The notes beneath the pieces were generated by a model that was not told the DNA's origin, made no database searches, and saw only the letters and a list, made by a program, of their open reading frames with translations. The position numbers and the translations under genes were made by a program. A stretch of 64,000 bases of DNA, taken from Trichoplax sp. H2 (lineage: Eukaryota; Placozoa; Uniplacotomia; Trichoplacea). The stretch's first letter is position 1, and each line of letters begins with the position of its first letter. Where the stretch lies: contig NOWV01000253.1 of assembly GCA_003344405.1 (NCBI GenBank), forward strand, positions 1-64,000, written 5' to 3'. This document shows positions 12,101-23,206 of this stretch, piece by piece.

Positions 12101-14916
12101 AATCAGTTATTTGCCGTGTGAGATGTCTATTTATCGCATTATCATAGAAATAGAAGATTTGATATACTGTAGAATTCAATCGATTTATATTTTAATGCTT
12201 TACCATCACAATGTGTAACGTAGGGGTATGGTAATATATTCTTTATTATATTAGAACAAAGGATCGATGTGACTATCTCGTAAGGGTCCAAGCAATTAAT
12301 ATGTTGTGCCAGCTATCAGTTAATAATGAAGGACACAGAAAATTTATTCAACAATATATGCTGCATTTACTTGAAATGGTATACTGTGTAGTATTTTATA
12401 TCTTTGGTGGAGTTTTACCGAACGTCGATGAATAATTATAAAGCCGATGTTAAAATAAACACTTTTAATTTTAGGATCAGAAAATGCACAACTCCAAGAA
12501 AAGATCATTTATTAATTCTCATGTACATTTCACAAGGTATCGGATATGGCAAACTGTTATGGTATTGGTCCCTTTTATTGATGAGGTACTATAATTATGT
12601 GATTAAGGAGTGATCAGCTTGCTTGTGATTAATATACATGGTTTATAATAAAATTTTTATATTAGAGCTATGCGGAAGTATTTCTCTGCAAGTCATTGAA
12701 ACTACTACACGGTCAAATTCAACCTTCAGTCCGACGTATGATTGAGTGGTCGGCGATTTTATTATTGCGTAATAGAAGTTTACATCATTTATTACAGGAC
12801 TATTACTCTACGGTATAGCAATAGTGACGATTATGTAACAAATTAACGCTAGATACCAAAATTTACTTAATACTGAGCTCTAAAACAAACTCAATCTTAA
12901 ACTTAAATTAGGCAAATACTGTAAGCAGCTTATGCTCATACCTTGGGATGATATTTCACGTCAGTCTTGCCGCATCTGAAGAACATCAGGTAAGTTATGT
13001 ATTTAAGTATGATGTAGTTTCCACCTTCAATGTTGTATTACATCACGAATATAACTAAGTAAATTTACTAGCATATAAAACGTTTGCGCGTACAAGTTTA
13101 ATCATTCGTAATCAACCTAGCTGTTATTGTATCCTATTTGAACAATCATTAAGGCATCTATCATCGAGAAAGCTTTACCACTGATTCTACCACTTGCTCT
13201 AGCGAATAATTTCGGAATTCGTTGTTTTGCACAAGCAGTTTTACAGAGAATCTGGCAAATTTGCTTGCAAAACAATTTAACGTTGATTCTAGAGCGCTTT
13301 TCCATGATCAAACTCTTATTTGCAGATAAAGAAAATAATTTAGGGTATATTGGTCAATAAATTAAATTGTATCCTATTATTTATATTTAAAGTTAGAAGT
13401 TAAAAATTTTAAATACTTCTATAATCTATAATGTGAAAGATATTCGTTTTACAACGTCATTTATGCGTAATTTTTCAGAGATTCTACTAAACAGCGTCAG
13501 AAAATCTTAGAAAATTTCTACTTTTCAACTTTCAATCCAATTGAACATTATAGCATTCAGGTATAAATAAACTTTATTTATATACATTCCCTTATTTTTG
13601 TACACAATGTTATACGATTCTACATTAGTATTGACTTGGAATTACAGACAATCTTTCAAACGCTTCCTCGGCTAACTTTGGTTTGCGATGACGAATGGAT
13701 ATCTCCAGAATCGTTTATGCAAGTTGATCCATCATTATGGAGTGGAGAACGACAAATAGCGATTTTTAATAGAGATTCTTCCCTTGAAGTTTGTCAACCA
13801 GGCAACTTTAAGACTAAAAACGCTGTGTCTAACGATTCCAAGATGACTAATGTATCAGATCTATCAGCAAATGTACAACAGAAAATCACTCCGTGGAAAA
13901 TATTTCCTACGGACGATGAAAGTTTACTTTCGAAACAACTTACTTTAAGCAACGGTAAAAGCCGAGAAGACGGTTTAATCGTAGTAGCCAGTTTAATAGA
14001 TAAAGCTGCCAACCTAGGAGGTAAGCTATGATGTGCTAATCTATACTATTTGAATTAAATAGATAACAGGATTATACTCTTCTAGTCAGAGACAATCGTA
14101 ATTTCTATAGTTTTACTTTTAGTTTATCGGTAACTAGATTAGATAACTTAGATGTATTTATGACATAAATCAATATTATCTAATAATATCTAAATCTTTT
14201 ATCTTATAAAAATCAGGATTATGCAGGACTTGTGAAATATTAGGAGTATCTCGGCTTGTAATAAGTAATAAAAATTTTATAGAAAATCGAGAATTTCAAA
14301 GTCTAAGTGTAACAGCTCATAAATGGATACCAATAGACGAGGTAGTGCGATATTTTGAAAGTACAGTAATGCCTTAACGCGATTTTAAAAATTTTAACAG
14401 TATCAGCACCGTGTGAGATTCGTACTAATTACATATGTGCAATTTACTAATATACTAATACATAATTTTTAATTTGTGAAGGTACGGGTGGAAGAATTAG
14501 AAGAATACTTAATAAGTATGAAACCGTTAGGCTACTCCGTTGTCGGGGTAGAACAAACTGCCAATAGCGCTGATTTAACGAAATATGACTTTGCTAAAAG
14601 ATCGATATTATTATTAGGGTAAGTAGAACAAAATAAGTTATCATTTTCATCATTCCATGATTTTTTGGGCGATCTATTACAAAATAACTACAGAATAAGT
14701 ACTATACATCGATTACAATTGATTTGGATAATTTCATTTGTTAAAAGTAACGAAAGAGAGGGTATACCGGTTCCGTTATTAAAAATGGTGGATGAATGCG
14801 TAGCAATACCTCAATTAGGAACGATACGATCATTTAATGTACACGTTACCGGAGCAGTTCTAATTTGGGAGTATAGCAAACAACATCATTTTTCTAACTC
14901 CTTCGAGATAAAATAA
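6160..14916 (+). CDS. TARBP1: tRNA (guanosine(18)-2'-O)-methyltransferase TARBP1 orthologue
   Basis: Orthologue of human TARBP1 / yeast Trm3, which methylates the ribose of G18 in the tRNA D-loop. I read 24 exons: 6160-7198, 7855-7949, 8061-8130, 8338-8442, 8784-8930, 9032-9167, 9269-9365, 9653-9742, 9844-10249, 10322-10449, 10727-10897, 11020-11463, 11587-11969, 12046-12117, 12255-12378, 12475-12585, 12666-12812, 12912-12989, 13154-13344, 13479-13560, 13648-14020, 14217-14341, 14482-14618, 14748-14916. Every junction is GT..AG and phase-consistent; the sum is 4,920 nt (1,639 aa), close to the human protein. Most of it is alpha-helical HEAT-like repeat. The last ~160 residues are a SPOUT/SpoU methyltransferase domain: NLGGLCRTCE (motif 1), LLLGNEREGIP (motif 2), [11 protein letters not shown] (motif 3). 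The start is unsure: the frame is open upstream of a GTG at 6160 with no ATG until 6229, so a short 5' exon may supply the initiator. Confidence 0.95.
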
Positions 14917-14964
14917 GTCAGTAACGATGCTATTGATAGATATGCCTGTATATTGATTATGCTA

Positions 14965-14970
14965 TTAATA
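14965..14970 (+). terminator. Candidate TARBP1 poly(A) signal
   Basis: AATAAA lies 49 bp after the TARBP1 stop codon, with a TGTGTTT stretch about 60 bp further on. It is the first canonical hexamer downstream of the gene. Confidence 0.5.
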
Positions 14971-16632
14971 AATAATATCAGGTGCTGCTTTTGTTATACA
15001 TATATTGTTCTTGATTGACATCGTAATGTGTTTAAAATGTATGATCCTGTATTATTGCCTTATAGTAAGATCATTCGCCAGATAAAGATCAATCTTTATT
15101 TCCGATGTACTTACTGTACGTATATATCTTATACTGTACAACTGTACATGCTATATACTTGTCACAAAATTAACTTGCGAACTACTACCCTAAACTAATA
15201 GATTACTTATTCCTATCTCCGCTACACCTGGAGATCTATCGTGTGATAGACTGATAGTCCTATACTACTTACGGTCACACAGGGATAAGACTGTTCTAAG
15301 AGTCTAGTATACTTTTTTTAGTAGAGTAGCCGAAACGCTTTCTAATCACGAACGAACAGAGGAGCTGAGCATTCACTCCTCGTTTTATACTCTACCACCA
15401 AACTTGTGGTGCACACATAGTAATTTAGCAACATAACATTTACAGGGTTCGTATAGGGAACAACCCTCAATAAACTATATAGTTTACTGTAGATACAACT
15501 AGTAAACAACTTTAATTGGCTATAACTAATAAATAGCCAATTAAACGAACGAGGGAGGCCAAGCATGCTACTCGCACGTTTCTCGCACTTCGCGGCGGGT
15601 GCTAAGGCGACGCCAATATCAGTATCTATAAAGATTATACTAATTAATTTCAGAACATGCTTACAGTACATCTTTGTAGTCTAACAAAACTATACACGAT
15701 TAATATTCATAATTACTGTTTACCGCGTAGAGTATAGCTAGCTACATAACTGAAATCTACCTAATTAGCATGTACGGTGATTTGCTTCGCAACAATACTG
15801 TACAGTGTACATGGGACTGATTCATCTACCTGTAGGAATTTAAAAATATGTTTAATTAAAACAAATGAAATATTCGTATGCACCATTTTACTAAGTTAAA
15901 TGTGTGGCTAAACTGCCGTTAGTTCTTGCTTGTTGGTCCAAATCTGATCTATCATAAATTAATGTACAGCTCGGTCAACGAATCTAATCTAATTTCAAAG
16001 AAGCAGCAGAACACTAATCAACTATGTATTTCTTTTTTGTAATTATAATAAGGTACTATTTCCAGCCCTACTCTGAAATAGTCACTCAATAATTCGTCTC
16101 ATAATGGTTAAAAGGAGTTTATTACTTCAAATTATTGCTAAATACTACAGTACTAAACTTGTTAGACTACCTAACTACACTCAGCTAGCTCTTAAGGCTA
16201 CGTCTATCGTCTCTAAAACTATCCATTAACAGAATACGACTATCTTTACGCCTAATTGTAATCTTTGGCACCACTAGTCTACTCAGGTCTAGCGCCGTTA
16301 TCTAACTTATGATTACCAGTGGTCTCACTATAGAATCTATTTTCCTAAAGTAATCATATGAACGAAATTATCAAAATCAAGTTACAACACCCTAGAACAT
16401 TCCGTAAATGAAACCATACCGCATTCTAGCGTTAGCTTTCTAGAAGCGTGATTTTGTAGCAACATCTTAACTATATTGAGGAAGGATCCATAAATCAAAG
16501 ATACCTAATTATCCTTCAGCAGTTCTAGTTAACAAATTTGAATTATCAATTAACTCATCCAAATAATTTCGTGTATTCGGTAGTAATTCATTAGATTTAG
16601 AATTTATACATGAATGGAAATGATGAATCGAT
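14971..16632. other. Intergenic region with inverted repeat and GC-richer patch
   Basis: No gene is supported. A perfect inverted repeat with 13-bp arms lies at 15511-15523 and 15533-15545, with a 9-nt loop. Directly after it, at about 15546-15620, is a patch clearly richer in G+C than the surroundings. A 109-codon minus-strand open frame (15342-15671) spans both. TACTGTA-type words cluster at 15105-15150 and 15785-15815. The rest is featureless AT-rich DNA. Confidence 0.6.
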
Positions 16633-17037
16633 GATTTCAGAATAGAAAAAGCGTCAGATCTTTTATTCAACTGGTGTCAATAGAAACCTTAGGGGGAGTG
16701 TGCTTAAAATTAAGCTTTAATAGAGATATCTTGATTCGAGGATTTCAGAAAAGAAAAGTATTTGATCATTTATTCAATCAGTGTCAATAGAAATCTATAG
16801 GAGTAGGCTTGATATTAAGCTTTCATAGAGATATCTTGGATCGAGAATTTCAGAATAGAAACGTATTAACAGTACATCATTTATTCAAGCCGTGTCAATA
16901 GAAATCTGAAGGAGTAAGCTTGAAATTAAGCCTTCATGGAGATATCTTGAATCGAGAATTTCAGAATAGGAAAGTATTAAATCATTCATTCAACCAGTGT
17001 TATCGGTAAGCTAATGGAGTAGGCTTGAATTTGCGAA
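16633..17037 (+). repeat. ~108-bp tandem repeat, 3.7 copies, upstream of paralogue A
   Basis: Four direct copies start at 16633, 16741, 16846 and 16957. Each begins (G/A)ATTTCAGAA and contains TTCAA(C/T)...GTGTCAATAGAAA and an (A)GGCTTGA(A/T)ATTAAGC core, ending GATATCTTGATTCGAG or a close variant. Copy 4 is truncated. A related single segment (TTCAACTGGTGCCAATA..., AGGCTTGATAT) occurs near 27990 upstream of paralogue C, so the unit belongs to DNA duplicated along with these genes. Confidence 0.85.
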
Positions 17038-17427
17038 CAATTAATTGACGTCAAGAAATACGAGTGAACAAGCATTTACATCTTCTGAAATGCTGATTAA
17101 TATCAATCGTAATTACTAATTGGGATAAACTATTTATAATGGAATGCTCATGAGAAGAATAGGACCTGGACTCTATTCATTGGACTCTATTCATGATCGA
17201 ACAATTAATTCGGGGCGCCCGAGATTTATTTGTTACTTTTTGTGTTGTAGTAGCTAACCTACAACGAATAGCAAGCTATGGACTGACTACTGTGTAACGT
17301 ACACCAATAGGACACTAGCAGAAGATTAAAAACTCTTCACTATCGTTTCAGCCCTATAAATATGCTCTTAGTATGAGAAGAATTTTACTTGTGGCGAAGT
17401 GAATTCCCGTTGGCTATGATCGTTACT

Positions 17428-17439
17428 ACCTGTAGATAG
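17428..17439 (+). promoter_or_regulatory. Conserved upstream element ACCTGTAGATAG (paralogue A)
   Basis: This 12-mer lies about 316 bp before the ATG of paralogue A. The same word is found 333 bp before paralogue B (22874) and, with one change (ACCTGTCGATAG), 362 bp before paralogue C (28481). Surrounding DNA is also alignable, so it may be either a functional element or only shared ancestry. Confidence 0.4.
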
Positions 17440-17743
17440 CTACCATAAATAGTATTGGAAAGCATCATCATCAAATACTCGAAACTATTTGACTTATAGT
17501 TTTATCGTTTGGACTCTTAAGCTTCAGTTACCGGTACTGTTACATCGCCGTCTCATTCTATTAAAACTTTTCAAAAATATCTCTATACTTTAAGGATGTA
17601 CACTTAGCTTCGTAGACTATCATTTTGTACACATTTAATGTCGACATTTCAACACCGTAGTTAAGAAATTATTAATCTAGTTTGGTAGCCGATATTCTTC
17701 TAAGGTAACATTCAATCTGTATTTACAGTTTACAAATAACAAA

Positions 17744-20700
17744 ATGGATATCAAGAAACCAAGATTTACTATTGGCATTAAATTACTCCTTTTAATTTTA
17801 ATGGTTACCCATATCGCTGATATGAAAGTCACTACTTCTACGGAGAGTTATCATTATCCTAACCCTACGAATGAACAACTAATGCAATCGTTAGAAGGAT
17901 TTGTTCAATACTTTGAAAACAACTATAAATCTTTCATATTTGGTGCTTATTATGGGCTAGTTCGATGTGGAGGTGTTATTTTTAAAAATTTAGATTAACA
18001 GTTAAACAAAAGTTGCGCGTTATGTTATTGTAGGAAGGAAGTTCAGTGTTTTAATTTTAAGAGTTACAACAGCCGTAAGTTTACTCAGGGACTTCTATGA
18101 GAAGTCTCTGATTTACTCTTTTCTAGCAGTCTTTAATACGTATTATGGACAACATTATCGTCATTTACGTATCGAGATGAACATAGAAGTGAATATTTTT
18201 ATCGCTAAATATCGAAAGAACTCAATACAGTAACGGCATGGAGCTAGTCAATATATGATTATACTTTAGTTACTACATCAAGTTTTTGCTATTGCGTGTG
18301 AAACATATCAACTATTCTGTATGAACGATTACAATCATCGTAGAGTGGTACTATTCCCTACGGAGTTTTAAATCTATAGAAGATCTTGCGAATGTACGCG
18401 TATGTGTTAGGTTATAATAAAGAAGAAAGAGCTGGAAAAGTAGTTGTTCACTTTCAGCTTTCCTGTACGATTTCTACATTAGTTAGTTACTGTAGATAGA
18501 TTTTAATCATCACCAGTTTACTTTTAACTTAATCAGTGAAATAGCATGTAATACAGTATATAAGGTGCTGACCTAGGTATTTCTAATGAACTCCGTAACT
18601 ACTGTACTGTACTGTATACAGATATATTACACAAACTGTTAGCAACTGAATTCACGCACAGATTAATCAATAGCAAATGCCTTATTACTAAATCAGTAAA
18701 ACGTTTTATAATTCGTAACCATTCTGCCTTGACCATTTCTTATTGCCTTAATTAACCGCAGCATATACGTATATACGAGTATCTTTATGTTTATAAAGTC
18801 ATCAGTCTGTATCGTGCTTTGATGATTGTAGAAGTAGTCTTTTAGTAACAATCTATAGACAGAAATCGATTCCAAAACAATAAAATAAACTTCAGAAGAC
18901 AACAGTAACTAACGTATTGAAATGAAATTTACGTTACGAAAGTTGGAAATAAGAAAAATGAATTAAGTCAATCAGGCCGATATTAGATTGAAGTATTTTG
19001 TCTGTTTAGCCTTAAAAAAATAAAGCATTTGATTAAGTAAACCATATTTAGATCATTCTGTTTTCGGGTGATTATACTTTATTATCTTTCATTCATATTT
19101 TATTTCTTCTACTATATTAGTCGATCTTGCACACCTATTATTAATGATTAACTTACGGGCGATTTTATTCAATTTCATTTTTCTTTTTCAAGAATACGTA
19201 AAAGCAACTCTTGACGACTACTATCGCGGATTATCTATTCTAAATGTTCAACAACTTAATCGTATAAAACAAATCCATAAAAGAATTATTGATGTATCGA
19301 AGAAAATTCAACCAATTTTGGCTAAGAACTCACAGTCCTATCGCCAGCTTCATAAATTGACACAAACTCCAATTACAGTGCCAGAAGGACTCGTTAGTCT
19401 AAATTTTACAGAACTTCATCATGTTGTACTCCACGACGGCTCGCCCGAATCTAAAAATTGGGAGAACATTTCGGATTCATATTTGCATATGATTTCAGGT
19501 TCAGGAAATTATCAAGTGTGCACAATTACAAGTAAGCTGATAATTATTATTAAATATTAATTACGTCATTTCTTCTTCTTCTATTTTCCGTCAGTCTAAA
19601 TATAAAATATCAATATCAATTAGTTTCATCAACCTTAAATTATATGTAAACTCAATTTGACTTCTCTTTATTAACGAAGATACCAGTTGGGCAGACATAA
19701 CCAATTATCATACTGACGGCTATATCATTACCCATCAAATGTTAAATATTCTCACTGGTCAGCAATTTAACTGCACTGAGAAAATGGATAAGCTAGCTAA
19801 AGACTTAGGAGGAATCAAAAAAGTGACAGAAGTACTATGCACTCAAATTTATAATGAGATGCAGCAAGAACTAAAGAAAAGCTTAGCATTTGTCCCGCTA
19901 CAAGATTTATTTTTAGAGCAAATGTATACGTGCGGAGCTTGGGGCGGTTACCGAGAATTTCTGAACATGGAATATTTATCTATGTTTTTAAATTGGCAAA
20001 CTACAGCAGGATGTATTGCAGCCTATTATGGTCCATTCGTTAGTTTACATCCCAATATGACTAAAGAGTATGTTATTGCCTTGAAATAACTAACAGCATC
20101 ATCATTTGCGATAGATTATATTAATTTCGCATACCAGTATCCATACTTAATGCAGACTTTATTTCATATAAATTAATGTTCGATAACTATTAAACGTCGG
20201 CAATGAATCATTTGTTATTCGTATTTTCTATAGCTATACTGAAGATGATAGCCGGTATTTATTTGCGTCTGATCAGCTACTAATAGACAAGACTATAACA
20301 GGTAGAAATTAACTTCTAATCAATTGTAATATTTTAATTCAGATGTACAATCACTGTAAGATCACATGCATATTCGTTTAGATTAGAGTGATTAGCTTAA
20401 AAAGTAAATGCAATTTCATGATATTTTAGATTTTTTTCCTTTAGATCAATTTAACTATTAACTTTAAAAGTAGAATCTTTGATAAATATACCATCATGAT
20501 AGTGATATATTATTGGATACCTTGTAAACCTATCAAGTTCATAGAATAGGTTGCTTATCCTAGCTAACTTTATATCGTGTTGTAACATGAGAAGCAATTG
20601 ATAGCTCATTTTATTATTTTAATCTTGAATGAAAGTGCCTAAAATGAAATTTATTGATTAATGTTGCAGTAATTGTGTTAATTTACCTTCAAAAATTATA

Positions 20701-20976
20701 GGTGATTGCGATCAACATACTACGGCTATAGGAATGAGTCTAGTAGCCGCATTCTTACATTTAGGTTCTCTTAAAAATCAACCGTTATACTTACACACAC
20801 CGAAGACTTCGGCGATTCCAGCTCATAACAGGACGTATCTAACATTTATTATACTTGGTGTTATTATTGGTATAATAGTTATCATTGTAATGCTTATGGT
20901 ATTTTTAAAGGTGTACTCCCGTTATTCCCTTCGTAACAAAGAGTACGCTTATCAAAAAGTGAAGAATAAAGAATAA
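17744..20976 (+). CDS. C16orf89-like (DUF4735) type I membrane protein, paralogue A
   Basis: First of five tandem paralogues. Exons: 17744-17972, 19193-19531, 19680-20067, 20234-20301, 20702-20976; total 1,299 nt, 432 aa. The start sits in a good context (aacaaaATGG) and opens a signal peptide with a strong hydrophobic core (residues ~12-25). The ectodomain matches the C16orf89 family by pattern: ITNYH..GY.ITHQ, NCTEKM, C.QIY, LQDLFLEQ..TCG...GY..F, LNWQT..GC, and DCDQHTTAIG where paralogues have DGC. Several N-x-S/T sites are visible. Exon 5 adds a transmembrane helix rich in Ile/Val and a ~25-residue basic tail ending in YAYQKVKNKE, which contains a YxxPhi motif. Family function is poorly known (the vertebrate member is secreted); a cell-surface role here is inferred. 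AATAAA overlaps the stop codon region. Confidence 0.85.
18086..18110. repeat. Short inverted repeat in intron 1 of paralogue A
   Basis: Arms CAGGGACTTCT and AGAAGTCTCTG (11 bp, one G-T pairing) flank a 3-nt loop. A half-copy resembling the right arm plus flank (AGAAGTCCCTGATTTA) is present near 44337. Function unknown. Confidence 0.6.
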
Positions 20977-23206
20977 ATATTTCATGTAAAGAAATAAAGA
21001 GCTAGATACAATGTACGGTACTAGTCTTCTATATCAAAATTATGCCTACTACTGTCTTGATAAATTGATTGTAATATCTTTTTTTTAACGAAAAGTAACA
21101 CATGCACAAGAAATAACTTGTTCGGTCGAATTTCGTCTTCTATAATTTCCAATTTAATAACCATCTGTATAATAAACTGACGAGACGAAGTAAATTTATA
21201 GTTTTATAATTATTAGACCTAAATACGCTTAAACTCGGTAATAACGTGCTTTCTAAATATCGTAATTAATCTAGGTAGTATCTCGATAAACAAAGCGAAT
21301 TTTATATTAGTGCATATAAAATGTTACAATAGCAATTAACTTAATCATCTCTCTTTTAATTTATTATATGAATTGCTGATATGTCATTCGAATATTGTAT
21401 TTTCAATTGTGTTCTTAAGTTATATCTTTTATTAATATGTAGTTATAGTGCTTCGTTTGTAACGATAAATTTCATCAAAATCGCGTTAGAAGTAAATTTC
21501 ACATGATTTATATACACGAATGTGAGGTATTTGCCTCTGGGTTCCCTGGTTGGCATATACTTCAAGCAAATATTTGAGTATTATTTAATCATGTATTATT
21601 TTTCAATAAAATTTATGCACTACTGATGTTTACTAAGTAGGAATTCAATTCAACTGAAAAGGAAAAGTAAGCAATCTAATATTGAGACTCTAGCTATATA
21701 GAGAACTATCTACGCATAAAACAAGTTATTATCGTTATCTAAATTTAGATTTTATAGCAGCAATAAATAATTAAAAGCTTCTCTTACATTATCGTGCATC
21801 TCCAAAGTCTCTTATCTAAATTAATATTTCGGGTCTCAATATCGAATATGTAATTACACCCATAATATCAAAGCATACTAATAACAGCTTCTACTCTAAA
21901 ATTAATATTAATAACCAACGCCACCAAGTACATAGGGACTTTTTTAGTCATTGATTTCCCATGGTTAATAATAATCTAGTAACTTTAATATTTTGTAAAA
22001 TCAGAATTAAACAAAATTATGTACATTGAGGGTATCTCGAATGAAAACTTTAGAGTAAGAATTATTCCACTAGTATCAAAGTACCTCATCTACAGTAGTC
22101 TTGGAGTCAATGGTACCTATATAACCAACATTAAAATATAATGTACGAATGCAGTAATATTGCACGATACTATTTTACACAGCAATATCAAGTGTAACAT
22201 GGCATAGTACGGTGTCTTCGGCTAAATGCAGCTCGTTAGCAAAAATCAAATCTGTACTATCATGTTATCTAGTAGCTACTGTACGAAATCATTGCTGGGC
22301 AAGATAAACAAGATTGTCCTTAACATGAAGGATGATTAATAAGACGAATGAGATGATAAAAGTATGCATTATCAGAAGCGCCATAGTTTGAGTCTGAAGA
22401 GGTTATAAGTTACTATGTTATAGTTGAGTGTACAGGAGTTGACTAGTATATCGAAAAAATAATTATGATCCATTAATATCTAATGAATATGCTAATGTAA
22501 ATCGATCGTTTAAGCTATTATATACAGGATTATCATAGAAACAATAAAAGCCTTAGTAATGTCGGAAATGGGACAATGAAATACTTGTCTATAAGAATAA
22601 TTAAAATTTGGACTATATTCATCGTTGAGTAGGGTAATTAAACTAAAGGCCCCCTTGGGGCTAATTCGTCATAAATCACGTCATTGTAGAAAAATCTCAC
22701 TGTGATACGAAGAGATGAAGTGATTGTTAAAAAATATTCATTAAATAATACTGTCTTATTCTTGTCTACTTCAATAGCCAGATGTAAGGCTCTCCATTGG
22801 TATCTAGAAATAGCCCTTTTAGTGTAACAGCAGTTTTGTATACGGCGAACTTCGATTAATACTAATCGGCGCTACCTGTAGATAGTCTTTCCTATTAGTC
22901 TATTTTAACCTTTTACTATCCCCGTATTACCAGTAAAGTGCTCTAAATCAATTAAAATATACATTCTTTCATATAGCAGTATTAGTTTGTAGTTCGATAG
23001 TTTATAGATGTGAAAGTTAAGTCGCAGTCACTAAAATTATCCTACTAGTCTCTCATTTAGGTAAACCATAACGATAGCTTATCGTGTAATCATCTTCTAT
23101 ACGTTCAAGTTTGATATACAACGTAATATTAAAGAAACATATTGATATAATTCACTAAGTGCTATTCATAGGAGATAATTTAATTCTGTGTGACACAAAA
23201 AATAAA
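20977..23206. other. Intergenic region A-B
   Basis: AT-rich, no supported gene. The 3' part (about 22560-22900) is alignable with the regions upstream of paralogues A and C. It contains the ACCTGTAGATAG element at 22874-22885. A GC-rich hexanucleotide run (GGCCCCCTTGGGGC) at about 22650 stands out from the background. Nothing else is seen. Confidence 0.6.
22874..22885 (+). promoter_or_regulatory. Conserved upstream element ACCTGTAGATAG (paralogue B)
   Basis: Identical to the element upstream of paralogue A; 333 bp before the ATG at 23207. Confidence 0.4.

Noticed and set aside
13154-13344. Possible separate minus-strand gene at 13117-13311
   Set aside because: The plus strand here is a phase-consistent TARBP1 exon matching the family's HEAT region.
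23159-23206. Longer N-terminus for paralogue B
   Set aside because: Begins with GTG, and the paralogues all start at the homologous MD(I/V)KK or MNIKK methionine.
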